A DNA stretch of 18,582 bases from SBAX01 sp964646605 (GCA_964646605.1 CAZYEX010000132.1:1-18582), one strand, 5' to 3'. Positions 6,560 through 13,939 are shown, numbered from the stretch's first letter. Made by a program: numbers and translations. The notes: generated by a model not told the origin, from the sequence alone.

Positions 6560-7498
6560 TCAGCCTGCCTCGATGATCCGCGTGCGCTGCTGTTCCAGTC
6601 CTTGGACGTGGGACTCGGCGATCGTGAGCATGCTCTTCAAGTGGCTTTGGGCGACCTGCACGTCCTGTTGAATCGGGAGAGTGGCGATTTGCTCCCAGCC
6701 TGCGATCCCGGACAATTCGGTCGAGAGCCGTGCCTGGAAGACCTCTAGTTCTCCGCGAATCCGGATGAGGTCGGTGTCGTCGGGGTGGTCGGCGAGGGGC
6801 AGTTCGCCGAGCTCACGGTGAAAGCGTTGCAGCGCATCGCTGACGTAGCCGATGGCGGACTTGGGGCCCATCGAGGCCACGGCGTTCTTGATCAGTCCGC
6901 CGACCGCCCCGCGAAGCCCGCCGCACATCCGCTTGTTGCCCTTGGCGTTCCGCACCGCGCGATCCAGGCTCTCCAGGTGTTTGAGAAGCTGCCGACCCGT
7001 CTCCAAGGCTTTCTGGATTCCGCGGAGCAGCTTTTTCGCCGCTTCGAGGTCGGTGGTGAGCTGGCGAAGTTCTCGGGGGGAATCGCCGTCGCCGGCCATG
7101 AGCGATTCTGCTTTCTCCTCGCAGACCGCGCGGAGCGCCTCCTCGGCGCCGCCCAGTCGCGTGATCTGTTCCTCGATCAGGCGCACTTGCTCTTGGAGCG
7201 GCTCCACGGACGCCAAGGCCTCTTCGAATTGTTTTTCCAGATCCGCGAGCTCGGCTCGGCAGCGGTCGAGCTTTCCTTGCTTATTGCCCAGCAGCGACTC
7301 GAACAGTCCAGTCAGAGTGAAAGACTCCAAGGCCCGTAGCTGCTCCTCGATTTCCACCAGACAAGCCTCGACGCGGTTGAGGTGATGGGTGCGCTGGGAT
7401 AACTCCTCGGTCACTCGGGGCAGGTCGGCTTTGGTTTGCCGCCAGTCCTCGACTTGCTGTCGGGCCTGGGCGATGCGGGCCTGGATCGTTTCCGACAT
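6560..7498 (-). CDS. Conserved coiled-coil protein of unknown function
   Basis: 312 residues, starting at 7498 behind GGAGGAG. I do not recognise a named family. Residues 1-55 and 75-115 are strongly heptad-like and charged, split by SFTLTGLFESLLGNKQGKL (59-77), a segment that resembles a motif in other uncharacterised bacterial coiled-coil proteins. A second helical region (about 140-190) is followed by a Gly/Ala-rich patch, CGGLRGAVGGLIKNAVASMG, which could be a short amphipathic or membrane-touching helix, and then more helix to the end. There is no signal peptide, so it is probably cytoplasmic. It is convergent with kynA (50 bp apart) and lies 129 bp downstream of the NTF2-like gene on the same strand. 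It may be a structural or scaffold protein; this is a guess. Confidence 0.7.
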   Translation of the reverse strand: MSETIQARIAQARQQVEDWRQTKADLPRVTEELSQRTHHLNRVEACLVEIEEQLRALESFTLTGLFESLLGNKQGKLDRCRAELADLEKQFEEALASVEPLQEQVRLIEEQITRLGGAEEALRAVCEEKAESLMAGDGDSPRELRQLTTDLEAAKKLLRGIQKALETGRQLLKHLESLDRAVRNAKGNKRMCGGLRGAVGGLIKNAVASMGPKSAIGYVSDALQRFHRELGELPLADHPDDTDLIRIRGELEVFQARLSTELSGIAGWEQIATLPIQQDVQVAQSHLKSMLTIAESHVQGLEQQRTRIIEAG

Positions 7499-7627
7499 CC
7501 GTGGGTCTCCTCCGTCGGCAGAATGCCAAGTGACGCTCTGGACGGTCATCGACCCCTTGACCTGGGGCCTTCAATGTACGGTGGGTCGGCCGCGCGGTAT
7601 CGGACGCACGGCGAAGAGCGGCGGACG

Positions 7628-8089
7628 TTATGGGGTTTCGTCCACCGACGTGTGGTCGTGAAGAATGATCCAACGTCCGTCTTCGCGGCGCATGACGAGA
7701 GAGAAGTTCCCGGCGATGGGTCCCTCGCGCTCCAGCCGCCAGCGCCCGAGAACCATTGCCACATGGGGAGCGACGTTTTGGACCTCCAGTTCGGTGAAGG
7801 TCAGGCGACCCATGCGCTCGGTTGTGGGATAGCGGTTGCGGTAGCGTTCCAACGTTGCCTGCCACCCGCGGGTGACCTTGCCCCCGGAACAGAAGGTCAG
7901 GTCCGGCGAGTGCCAGTAGGGTTCCATGAACGTCTCGATATCCCCGCGGTTCCAGGCCTGTGATTGAACCTCCAAAAGAGCGGTGATCTCACGACGTGTT
8001 ACGCCGGGATCGTGAGCCGCGACACACCCGCCCGATGCGACGCCGACGGCCCACGCGAGCGCAAGGCAGAATGTCCGGACGGTCCGCAT
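7628..8089 (-). CDS. NTF2-like (SnoaL/DUF4440 type) putative lipoprotein
   Basis: 153 residues. The N-terminus MRTVRTFCLALAWAVGVASG followed by Cys22 looks like a lipoprotein signal. The rest is an NTF2-like alpha+beta cone: VTRREITALLEVQSQAWNRG, IETFMEPYWHSPDLTF, GWQATLERYRNRYP and the closing strands FSLVMRREDGRWIILHDHTS. This is the pattern of SnoaL-like and DUF4440 proteins (YybH and SgcJ relatives), a fold used for small-ligand binding or as an isomerase, so no specific reaction can be named. No good ribosome binding site is seen before the ATG. It may be co-transcribed with the coiled-coil gene downstream, but the 129 bp gap makes that uncertain. Confidence 0.75.
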   Translation of the reverse strand: MRTVRTFCLALAWAVGVASGGCVAAHDPGVTRREITALLEVQSQAWNRGDIETFMEPYWHSPDLTFCSGGKVTRGWQATLERYRNRYPTTERMGRLTFTELEVQNVAPHVAMVLGRWRLEREGPIAGNFSLVMRREDGRWIILHDHTSVDETP

Positions 8090-8434
8090 AGATGGGCTTT
8101 ATCCTAACGCGGACCCGCGGCCATGCCAAGGGGGAGCTTGGTCCGCCGGCGAAGCGCCTCGATCCGGAAAAATGGCTGATTCCACGGGAGAAATCCGGCG
8201 AGTCCCAAAACGCGCCGCCTTATCGGATCGGCCCATATCCTTGAGTGTCACTATATGGCACTTTATTCCGCCGTCGTCCGTTTTTTCGGTTTCCGACGTC
8301 GGCCGCGTTATCGCGCGTCGCCGAAAAGGAGACGATGGGGCTCGCATAACGGGGAGGCGTGGAGGGACGTTAAGTCCCCTCCGACGGGCGACGATAGCGG
8401 TGGAGGTTCCGTCGGCCGGACGAGGCCAAACGAA
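8090..8434. other. Divergent intergenic region before the HD-GYP gene
   Basis: This 345 bp stretch lies between the NTF2-like gene and the HD-GYP gene and should hold promoters for both. It contains an imperfect palindrome GTGTCA-ctata-TGGCAC (8245-8261) and an imperfect hairpin around 8361-8382 (GGAGGGAC and GTCCCCTCC). A TTGAGT-N17-TATTCC string at 8241-8269 is a weak promoter candidate. I see no riboswitch that I can defend. Confidence 0.45.
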
Positions 8435-9157
8435 ATGAGCGACCCGATGGTTACATCCCGTCACGCGGTGTGCGACGCCCCGCTCGAACTTCGCGGCGGC
8501 GATCGGGCGAGCTTCGATTCCTCCGCGGAGTCGATCGCCCGCTTCCGCGACGCGCTTCGTTGGGGCGACGCGGAATCGACGCGGGCGTTGGTCGCGGCCG
8601 TGGATGCCCGCGACCCGTATACCCGCGCTCACTCGCTCAACGTCGCCGCCTACGCCGAGACCATCGCCCGGCGGATGCGCTTGCCGGTTTGGGAACGAGC
8701 GTCCCTCCGCCGCGCTGCGTTGTTACACGACGTCGGAAAGATCGGCGTCCCGGACGCGATCCTCACCAAGCCTGGAGGGTTGAACGAAGCCGAGTTCGCC
8801 GTCGTCAAGCGTCACCCGGAGATCGCCATCGAGATCCTCGGACACCTCAGCTACCTGGCCGCCCAACTTCCGCTGATTCTCCATCACCACGAGCGCTACG
8901 ACGGCCGAGGCTACCCCGCGGGTTTGTCGGGCGAGCGGATTCCCCTGGGCGCTCGCATCGTCGCCGTCGCCGACGCCTTGGACACCATGTTCTCGCCGCG
9001 GACCTACAAACCCGCTTACACGCTCGACCACGTGCGGGCCGAGCTGATCGCCGGGTCCGGTACACAGTTCGATCCCCGCGTCGTCGGCGTCACCCTCGTC
9101 TGGCTGGATGAAAGCTCCGGATCGGTCGATCCACTGGATGATCCGTTCCCGATCTGA
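8435..9157 (+). CDS. HD-GYP domain phosphodiesterase, probably cyclic-di-GMP specific
   Basis: 240 residues if started at the ATG at 8435, which has GAGG nine bases upstream. An in-frame ATG at 8255 would add 60 arginine- and glycine-rich residues that look untranslated. The catalytic set of the HD-GYP family is complete: His66 (AHSLN), HD at 98-99 with Lys102 in LLHDVGKIGVPDAIL, His127 (KRHPEIA), HHERYDGRGYP (151-161) and Asp180 in IVAVADALDTM. Such enzymes hydrolyse cyclic-di-GMP to pGpG or GMP. There is no receiver, PAS or membrane segment, only about 45 unassigned residues before the domain, so its input signal is unknown. It appears monocistronic, with a terminator at 9187-9221, convergent with ftsH. 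Confidence 0.88.
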   Translation: MSDPMVTSRHAVCDAPLELRGGDRASFDSSAESIARFRDALRWGDAESTRALVAAVDARDPYTRAHSLNVAAYAETIARRMRLPVWERASLRRAALLHDVGKIGVPDAILTKPGGLNEAEFAVVKRHPEIAIEILGHLSYLAAQLPLILHHHERYDGRGYPAGLSGERIPLGARIVAVADALDTMFSPRTYKPAYTLDHVRAELIAGSGTQFDPRVVGVTLVWLDESSGSVDPLDDPFPI

Positions 9158-9186
9158 AGTTGCGGGCGCATCGACGTGTGCGAACT

Positions 9187-9221
9187 CCCGCCGCGCCGGA
9201 ATGGATACGGCGGCGGGTTTT
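9187..9221 (+). terminator. Rho-independent terminator of the HD-GYP gene
   Basis: CCCGCCGC (9187-9194) pairs with GCGGCGGG (9210-9217) over a 15 nt loop and is followed by TTTT, 30 bases after the HD-GYP stop. The T run overlaps the stop codon of the convergent ftsH. Confidence 0.7.
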
Positions 9222-11253
9222 ATCCCGGCTGGGGCAGTGGTCCCGGGCCGGTTTCGGCGTTCTTGGCGGCGTCGAGGCGGATGGGACGGGCCATGCCCAC
9301 CGTCGGTTCGGTGAGCCCATCCAGAAGATCCGCCACGCCCGTACGGTCCAAAGTCTCGCCGCGGATCAGCGCGTTGACTTCTTCGCCGCTCAGGGTTTCG
9401 AACTTGAGAAGGGCCTTGGCGATGGTTTCGACCTTCTCGCGGTTTTCCGTGATGATGCGATGGGTGGCCTGGTAGGCGTCGTCAAGAATGTGCTTGGTCT
9501 CGGCGTCGATGGTTTCGGCCGTTTTTTCGGAATACTCGCGGCCGGAGAAATCGAATAAGCCGGCCTTGTTGGGGTCCTCGCCGTAATACACCATGCCCAC
9601 GGACTCGCCCATGCCCCACTCGCGGACCATGTTGCGGACGATCTCGGTGGCTTGCTTGATGTCGGCGGCGGCCCCGCTGCTGATCTCGTTGAAGAAGACG
9701 GTCTCCGCGATGCGTCCGCCGAACATCACTCGCAGCGTAGCAAGCAAGTAGCTGCGCGTGTAGACCATACGGTCGCGCTCAGGCAGCGAAAAGGTCGCCC
9801 CTCCGGCCGGTCCGCGGGGGATGATGCTGACCTTGTGGAGGGGGTCGGCTTCTTTTTCGAGGGCCTGGGTGAGGGCGTGGCCGGCCTCGTGATAGGCGGT
9901 GATCTTGCGGTCCCGCTCGTCCACGACGGCGCTTTTCTTGGCTCGACCCCAGCGGATTTTGTCGCGGGCCTCCTCGAGGTCGTCCTGATCGACGTACTCC
10001 TTATTGTTGAGCGTGGCGATGATGGCTCCTTCGTTGACGATGGCCGCCAATTCCGCGCCGGAGAACATGGGGGTCCCGCGGGCGCAGCGCTTGATGTCCA
10101 CCGTCGGCCCCAGCTTGACTTTCCGCATGTGGACCTTGAGGATTTCATAACGACCCTGCAAGTCGGGCAGGGGGACGTAGACCTGCCGGTCGAAGCGTCC
10201 GGGGCGGATCAAGGCCGGGTCAAGCACGTCGGCGCGGTTCGTTGCGGCGATGACGATGACCTGCGAATTGGTGTCGAAGCCGTCCATCTCCACGAGAATC
10301 GCGTTGAGCGTTTGTTCGCGTTCGTCATGGCCCCCCCCGCCGAAGCTGGCCCCGCGGCGACGCCCGACGGCGTCGATCTCGTCGAGGAAGATGATGCACG
10401 GAGAGTTCTCTTTGGCCTGCTTGAAGAGATCGCGGACCCTGGAGGCGCCCACGCCGACGAACATCTCCACAAAGTCCGACCCGCTGATCGAGAAGAAGGG
10501 TACGTCGGCCTCGCCCGCGATGGCTTTGGCCAAGAGTGTCTTTCCGCATCCGGGAGCGCCGACCAGCAAAATCCCCCGCGGAATGCGGGCCCCCAGGCGC
10601 TGAAACTTCTTGGGGGCCTTGAGAAACTCGATGATCTCCGTAACCTCGACCTTGGACTCCTCGATGCCCGCTACGTCCGCGAAGGTGATGCCCGTGTGCT
10701 CCTTGTGCATCACCTTGTGGCGCGAGCGTCCGAAGGTGCCCAGCATCCCGCCGGGACCGCCGGCGTTACGAAGCTGCCGCAGCACGAAAAACCAAAACAA
10801 CCCCAGGATCATGATCCAAGGCAACATGCTCACCAGGAAAAGGACGAGCTGGTTCTGCTTTTCGTATTTGACGTCGCCGCCGCTCTTACGCACCGCTTCC
10901 ACGATGCGAGTGAGAAAATCGTTGTCGATCGCCTCCCGCGGATAGTTGACCTTGAACTGCAAGGGCACGCCCGGGGCTTCACCCTCCAACGGGCCTTTTT
11001 TCAAGCCTTCGATGACCCCGTCCTCCTTGATGACCAGGGATTTGACGTGATCGTTGCGGATGAGGGAATCCAATTGGCTGATGGAAAGTTCCTGCGAGGC
11101 AGGGAGCGTCTTGTTGAGCAAAGCGACGAGGAGCATGGCGAGGCCCAGAAGGACCAGCCAGCTCATCAGATTGCGCGACAGCCTGACCGTCGGTCCGTTG
11201 GGGCGCTTGCCCTCACCGGGCGGCGGCGACCCCGAACCGTTGGTGTCCGACAT
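9220..11253 (-). CDS. ftsH: ATP-dependent zinc metalloprotease FtsH
   Basis: A 677-residue membrane AAA+ protease that degrades misassembled membrane proteins and short-lived regulators as a hexamer. TM1 is at about 31-47 and TM2 at 135-157, bracketing the periplasmic domain. Walker A is GAPGCGKT (232-239), with Ala and Cys where the usual motif has Pro and Thr. Walker B is IIFLDEID (287-294), the second region of homology is ATNRADVLDPALIRPGRFDR (337-356), and the zinc site is HEAGH (455-459) with Asp531 as the third ligand. The start at 11253 has GGAG nine bases upstream. It is the last gene of a minus-strand envelope cluster, 76 bp after the lptE-like gene. All catalytic residues are present. 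The C-terminal tail is Pro/Gly-rich. Confidence 0.97.
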   Translation of the reverse strand: MSDTNGSGSPPPGEGKRPNGPTVRLSRNLMSWLVLLGLAMLLVALLNKTLPASQELSISQLDSLIRNDHVKSLVIKEDGVIEGLKKGPLEGEAPGVPLQFKVNYPREAIDNDFLTRIVEAVRKSGGDVKYEKQNQLVLFLVSMLPWIMILGLFWFFVLRQLRNAGGPGGMLGTFGRSRHKVMHKEHTGITFADVAGIEESKVEVTEIIEFLKAPKKFQRLGARIPRGILLVGAPGCGKTLLAKAIAGEADVPFFSISGSDFVEMFVGVGASRVRDLFKQAKENSPCIIFLDEIDAVGRRRGASFGGGGHDEREQTLNAILVEMDGFDTNSQVIVIAATNRADVLDPALIRPGRFDRQVYVPLPDLQGRYEILKVHMRKVKLGPTVDIKRCARGTPMFSGAELAAIVNEGAIIATLNNKEYVDQDDLEEARDKIRWGRAKKSAVVDERDRKITAYHEAGHALTQALEKEADPLHKVSIIPRGPAGGATFSLPERDRMVYTRSYLLATLRVMFGGRIAETVFFNEISSGAAADIKQATEIVRNMVREWGMGESVGMVYYGEDPNKAGLFDFSGREYSEKTAETIDAETKHILDDAYQATHRIITENREKVETIAKALLKFETLSGEEVNALIRGETLDRTGVADLLDGLTEPTVGMARPIRLDAAKNAETGPGPLPQPG

Positions 11254-11329
11254 CGTTCAAACTCCGATTCCAGCCGGGTTCATGCGCTCGCGGCCGTAAA
11301 GAACCCTCGTCCCATGGATCGTAGGACGG

Positions 11330-11947
11330 CTACCAGGGGGATTCCATCGTTTCGACGATCTGCTCGGCCAGACCGTCCATGGCCCGCGTCATGCCCTGGG
11401 TGAAGGTCTCTCCCACCGGCGGAATGAAACTCGTTTGATACACAAACCGCGGTCGCTCCACCAAAATCTCGCCGGTCCGCAAATCCTGCAAGCGGAAGCG
11501 CACCACGACCGTCGATCCGATTTCCCGCGGAAGATCGGTGTCGAAGTCGTCTCCAAAGGTACGATTTTCGACCTTCACCACCTCGCCGGTCAGCAAGGAA
11601 TCGGCGGTTTTCCGCGGGGCGATCCGGTACGGGGTGTCCATTTCGATCCGCTTCACAATGGATTCGGTCAGGCGGAACTCCAACTCGCGTCGGAACTCCT
11701 TGGACTGAAACATCTCCACGTGAACGGTGCGAATATCGGTCCGAAAAGGTTGCTTCGTGGAATACCCGCAGCCGCCGGACAGAAACGCGAGCATCAGAGC
11801 CGGGAGCGGAAGCGAGCGGACGGCCCGAAGACTGAAGACTGAAGACTGAAGACTGAAAAGGGGCTCTGGTGCCGTCACTTCCCGGCACCTCGTGCTTCTT
11901 TTTTCAGTCTTCACTCTTCTCACTTCAGTCTTCGTCGGCGTTCTCAT
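11330..11947 (-). CDS. lptE: LptE-like outer-membrane lipoprotein
   Basis: Probably the lipoprotein plug of the LPS translocon LptDE. After the signal peptide it reads GCGYSTKQPFRTDIRTVHVE, then FQSKEFRRELEFRLTESIVK and a beta-rich body, the usual LptE/DUF400-type layout. The likely lipidated residue is Cys60 in AFLSGGC. The start at 11947 is supported by GGGAGG six bases upstream and an ATGA overlap with the stop of the BamD-like gene, but it leaves about 48 residues before the hydrophobic core. Those residues are encoded by repeat DNA (11793-11933). An alternative GTG start at 11878 with GAGG upstream would give a more ordinary signal peptide. The match to LptE rests on pattern, not alignment. 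Confidence 0.75.
   Translation of the reverse strand: MRTPTKTEVRRVKTEKRSTRCREVTAPEPLFSLQSSVFSLRAVRSLPLPALMLAFLSGGCGYSTKQPFRTDIRTVHVEMFQSKEFRRELEFRLTESIVKRIEMDTPYRIAPRKTADSLLTGEVVKVENRTFGDDFDTDLPREIGSTVVVRFRLQDLRTGEILVERPRFVYQTSFIPPVGETFTQGMTRAMDGLAEQIVETMESPW
11793..11819 (+). repeat. REP-like GNRA hairpin repeat, copy 6, inside lptE
   Basis: The leader ATCAGAG precedes CCGGGAGC, a GGAA loop and GCGAGCGG (11800-11819). Read on the minus strand it encodes the segment RSLPLPAL of the lptE signal peptide. One outer pair is G.G; the tandem G.A step is kept. Confidence 0.75.
11827..11933. repeat. Nested inverted low-complexity repeat inside the 5' end of lptE
   Basis: Four GAAGACT units followed by GAAAA (11827-11859) face a TTCAGTCTTC-type tract (11899-11933). 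Between them sits a 7 bp hairpin GGTGCCG/CGGCACC (11868-11889). The whole 107 bp block lies between the lptE start codon and its signal-peptide core and is translated. Confidence 0.7.
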
Positions 11948-13044
11948 CGTCCGCCTCCCTTTGCTCCCGCTTCCGCGACGGCCACCGGTTCCGACGCCCC
12001 GAGCAACTCGAGTCGCACAATGGCCTTAGTTGCGGAAATCGTATCCGGGTAACTCGTTCGCACCCCGCGGTAGTAGAAGACCGCCGAAGCGCGATGGTCC
12101 GTTCGTTCGTAGTACTCGCCGATCAGAAAGTCCTTCTCCGCCCGCATTTCACGAATGCTATCGAGAATCAAACCCACGCCGTCGCGGTCGGCGGGTCCGG
12201 GGTAGCGCAGGCGATAGTCGCCGTAACGTTCCTGGGCCTCGATGAGCGCCGCCTCGTCGTATTCGACGCCCGCGAAACTGGCCAGCGCCGACTCCGCCGT
12301 GCGACCCAGGGCGAATTGGTGGTATCGACTCCGCGGGTAATCCCGGAGCATTTTGGCGTACTCCAGTTCCGCGAAGGAATGTTCGCCGGTGCGGAACATG
12401 TAATCGGCCTTGGTTTTCACGGCCAGCTCGGCCAGGCGGCTCTCGGGGTAATCGGTCACGATCTCGTCCAGGATTTGATAGGCGAGGTCTTCGCCGGAGA
12501 CGCGGAAGATGCCCCACACCTTTCGCTTCACGCCGGTGAGGAAAGTCTCGGCGATGACGAACTCCAAACGAATGGCTTCCTCGGTCAGCCCCATGCCCGC
12601 GAACTCGCCAAGGAGGGCCTGCAACGTCGCGTGCGCCTTGTCGTACTCTTTCAGGCCGATCCACGCCTCGGCCTTGGCGAGAAGGACCTCGGGGTAAACC
12701 GGATCGCGAGCTCCGAGTTTCTTGACGAACGCATTCACGCCGGAAAGGGCCTTGCGGTATTTCTTGTCGTTGACGTGTACGCGGATGGCGTGCAGGTCGC
12801 CCTGGGCCGTACCCGCGGGCGGCGGGGCTTGCTCGATCCACTCTCGCTTTTGCGGATCGTACACCAACGTCCGAAGACGAGGCGGTTCCGCAATCGCCAT
12901 CGGTCCCATGATTGCCGCCGCGATCAGAGCCCAGGGCGCCAACCGTGGGACCCATCCGTCGTTTGTCCGCTGCGTGCGTTCCATCCGGGCGGGATTGTAT
13001 CGCCGCCGCGTGGGGACAGGCAAATACGTATTTGGCGGCGTCAT
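11944..13044 (-). CDS. BamD-like tetratricopeptide protein, exported
   Basis: 366 residues built of helical TPR-like hairpins, for example VYPEVLLAKAEAWIGLKEYD, AYQILDEIVTDYPESRLAE, ELEYAKMLRDYPRSRYHQF and FLIGEYYERTDHRASAVFYY. The D/K-YP-S-R repeats recall BamD (YfiO/ComL), the outer-membrane protein assembly lipoprotein, but there is no lipobox: a hydrophobic stretch at 36-52 ends in AIA before EPPRL, a type I site. The ATG at 13044 has GGAG six bases upstream; ATG 12984 gives a shorter, more usual signal peptide but lacks a ribosome site. Its stop overlaps the lptE start (ATGA), implying translational coupling. A role in outer-membrane biogenesis is inferred from fold and neighbour. Confidence 0.75.
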   Translation of the reverse strand: MTPPNTYLPVPTRRRYNPARMERTQRTNDGWVPRLAPWALIAAAIMGPMAIAEPPRLRTLVYDPQKREWIEQAPPPAGTAQGDLHAIRVHVNDKKYRKALSGVNAFVKKLGARDPVYPEVLLAKAEAWIGLKEYDKAHATLQALLGEFAGMGLTEEAIRLEFVIAETFLTGVKRKVWGIFRVSGEDLAYQILDEIVTDYPESRLAELAVKTKADYMFRTGEHSFAELEYAKMLRDYPRSRYHQFALGRTAESALASFAGVEYDEAALIEAQERYGDYRLRYPGPADRDGVGLILDSIREMRAEKDFLIGEYYERTDHRASAVFYYRGVRTSYPDTISATKAIVRLELLGASEPVAVAEAGAKGGGR

Positions 13045-13091
13045 AAGGGTCTCCGGCGGGTGTTACGGCTGGGCATCAAGGTCGGCCACCG

Positions 13092-13117
13092 TCAGGGCCG
13101 TAGGCGCGAGCCTACGG
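13092..13117 (+). repeat. REP-like GNRA hairpin repeat, copy 7 (perfect stem)
   Basis: TCAGGG precedes CCGTAGGC, GCGA and GCCTACGG (13098-13117). It differs from copy 2 by a G-C to A-T exchange in both arms and by GCAA to GCGA in the loop, keeping an 8 bp stem and a GNRA loop. Confidence 0.75.
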
Positions 13118-13120
13118 ACC

Positions 13121-13148
13121 AATCCGAGCCGGGAGCGGAAGCGACCGG
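13121..13148 (+). repeat. REP-like GNRA hairpin repeat, copy 8
   Basis: The leader AATCCGAG precedes CCGGGAGC, a GGAA loop and GCGACCGG. Four outer pairs, tandem G.A/A.G and two G-C pairs close the tetraloop, the cleanest example of the pattern. It sits upstream of the BamD-like gene, 3 bp after copy 7. Confidence 0.78.
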
Positions 13149-13240
13149 ATCAAGCCCCACCGACAACCGTGTCACCGGGCTTGTCCCGGCGCGCCGGGAG
13201 TGCTCTGACTCGGCGCTCTGACGCAACGCGCAGCAAATGA

Positions 13241-13284
13241 GCCCGGTGAGCCTCACACCCACCGGACCCCGATTGGTTGAACCT
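13241..13284. repeat. Left copy of the direct repeat flanking the toxin-antitoxin pair
   Basis: It begins GCCCGGTGAGCCTCAC and ends GATTGGTTGAACCT, stopping at the vapC stop codon. It aligns with 14035-14076 at roughly 36 of 42 positions plus a 2 nt gap. Confidence 0.65.
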
Positions 13285-13697
13285 TACCGTAAGAGGGCGA
13301 CGTACCCGGCCTGCTCGAAATGTCGGTCCGCCGTGAAAGCTTCTGCGATTCCCAACCGGTGCATGACCACGAAGCTGACACAGTCCACGAGTCCCCAGCT
13401 CTTGTCGCTTCGTTCGGTGTAAAGTTCAAGGGCCTCGAACAATTCGCTTTGGTCAATGTACACGACGGTGGATCGGGGGTCGGAGTGGAGCTTTCGAATC
13501 AGCCAACCCGTGTCGGGTCGAAGCGCGGTCCGCGCCAGCCCGTTTCCGACTTCGGCCAGTACGAAGTTCGTCGTAACCACTTGCCGCCCGGATTCCTCAA
13601 GGCGACGCAGGACGGCGGTGGCGGACTCGTGCAGATCGTCGTCTTTATTCAGTGCCGCGAGAAGCCCGCCCGTATCGAGGAACGCGCCGTCAGCCAT
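13284..13697 (-). CDS. vapC: PIN-domain ribonuclease toxin (VapC type)
   Basis: A 137-residue PIN domain with all four acidic metal-binding residues: Asp8 (AFLDTGGLLA), Glu49 (NFVLAEVGN), Asp105 (WGLVDCVSF) and Asp124 (AFTADRHFEQAG). VapC toxins are Mg-dependent RNases that cut tRNA or rRNA until neutralised by their antitoxin. The ATG at 13697 lies inside the end of the antitoxin gene, an 8 bp overlap that suggests coupled translation. The catalytic residues look intact, so the toxin should be active if expressed; its RNA target cannot be read from sequence. The gene ends exactly where a direct repeat begins. Confidence 0.9.
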   Translation of the reverse strand: MADGAFLDTGGLLAALNKDDDLHESATAVLRRLEESGRQVVTTNFVLAEVGNGLARTALRPDTGWLIRKLHSDPRSTVVYIDQSELFEALELYTERSDKSWGLVDCVSFVVMHRLGIAEAFTADRHFEQAGYVALLR

Positions 13698-13920
13698 GTC
13701 TTACCTTGGGGTGTCCGTACAAGTAATGATCGTGATTGATCGCTAGGTCCCGAATTCCGGTCGGCTTCGCACGGTCCGCAAGTCGAAAGATGGATTCAGT
13801 ACCGTCGGGCTTCCTCGGAGACTGCACAAGCGGCTCTACACGCACAACCATCCCCTCGGACAGCCCGGTCGCATCCTCTAGCACCACCACGCCGTTCTTC
13901 ACTTTTCCGCGATACGTCAT
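13690..13920 (-). CDS. vapB: Antitoxin of the VapBC-type pair (DUF104/AF2212-like)
   Basis: 76 residues. An N-terminal small beta domain (MTYRGKVKNGVVVLEDATGL, SEGMVVRVEP) like the DUF104/AF2212 or AbrB-type antitoxins is followed by an extended tail ending INHDHYLYGHPKVRHG, a tail form common in PIN-partner antitoxins and likely to wrap the toxin. ATG 13920 is chosen because AGGAGG stands eight bases upstream; ATG 13938 lacks this. It precedes and overlaps vapC by 8 bp. A near-consensus promoter lies just upstream, giving a very short leader, and autoregulation by the toxin-antitoxin complex is expected from the family but not visible. Confidence 0.85.
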   Translation of the reverse strand: MTYRGKVKNGVVVLEDATGLSEGMVVRVEPLVQSPRKPDGTESIFRLADRAKPTGIRDLAINHDHYLYGHPKVRHG

Positions 13921-13939
13921 AATAGAACCTCCTGTCACG

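Noticed and set aside
8255..8434. N-terminal extension of the HD-GYP gene from ATG 8255
   Set aside because: It would add 60 Arg/Gly-rich residues and cross a hairpin; ATG 8435 has a GAGG upstream and gives a normal domain start.
8090..8434. Possible cyclic-di-GMP riboswitch before the HD-GYP gene
   Set aside because: I could not match the GEMM core motifs; only an unrelated imperfect hairpin is visible.
9652..11403. Long open frame on the plus strand opposite ftsH
   Set aside because: It is the antisense shadow of a clear ftsH with all motifs; its product has no recognisable domain and reflects high-GC codon bias.
11827..11859. GAAGACT tandem repeat as a CRISPR-like array
   Set aside because: The units are 7 nt, contiguous and without spacers, so it is a simple tandem repeat.
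11869..13221. 450-codon plus-strand frame opposite the BamD-like gene and spacer
   Set aside because: It runs through repeat DNA and the antisense of a TPR gene with a good ribosome site; no family pattern.
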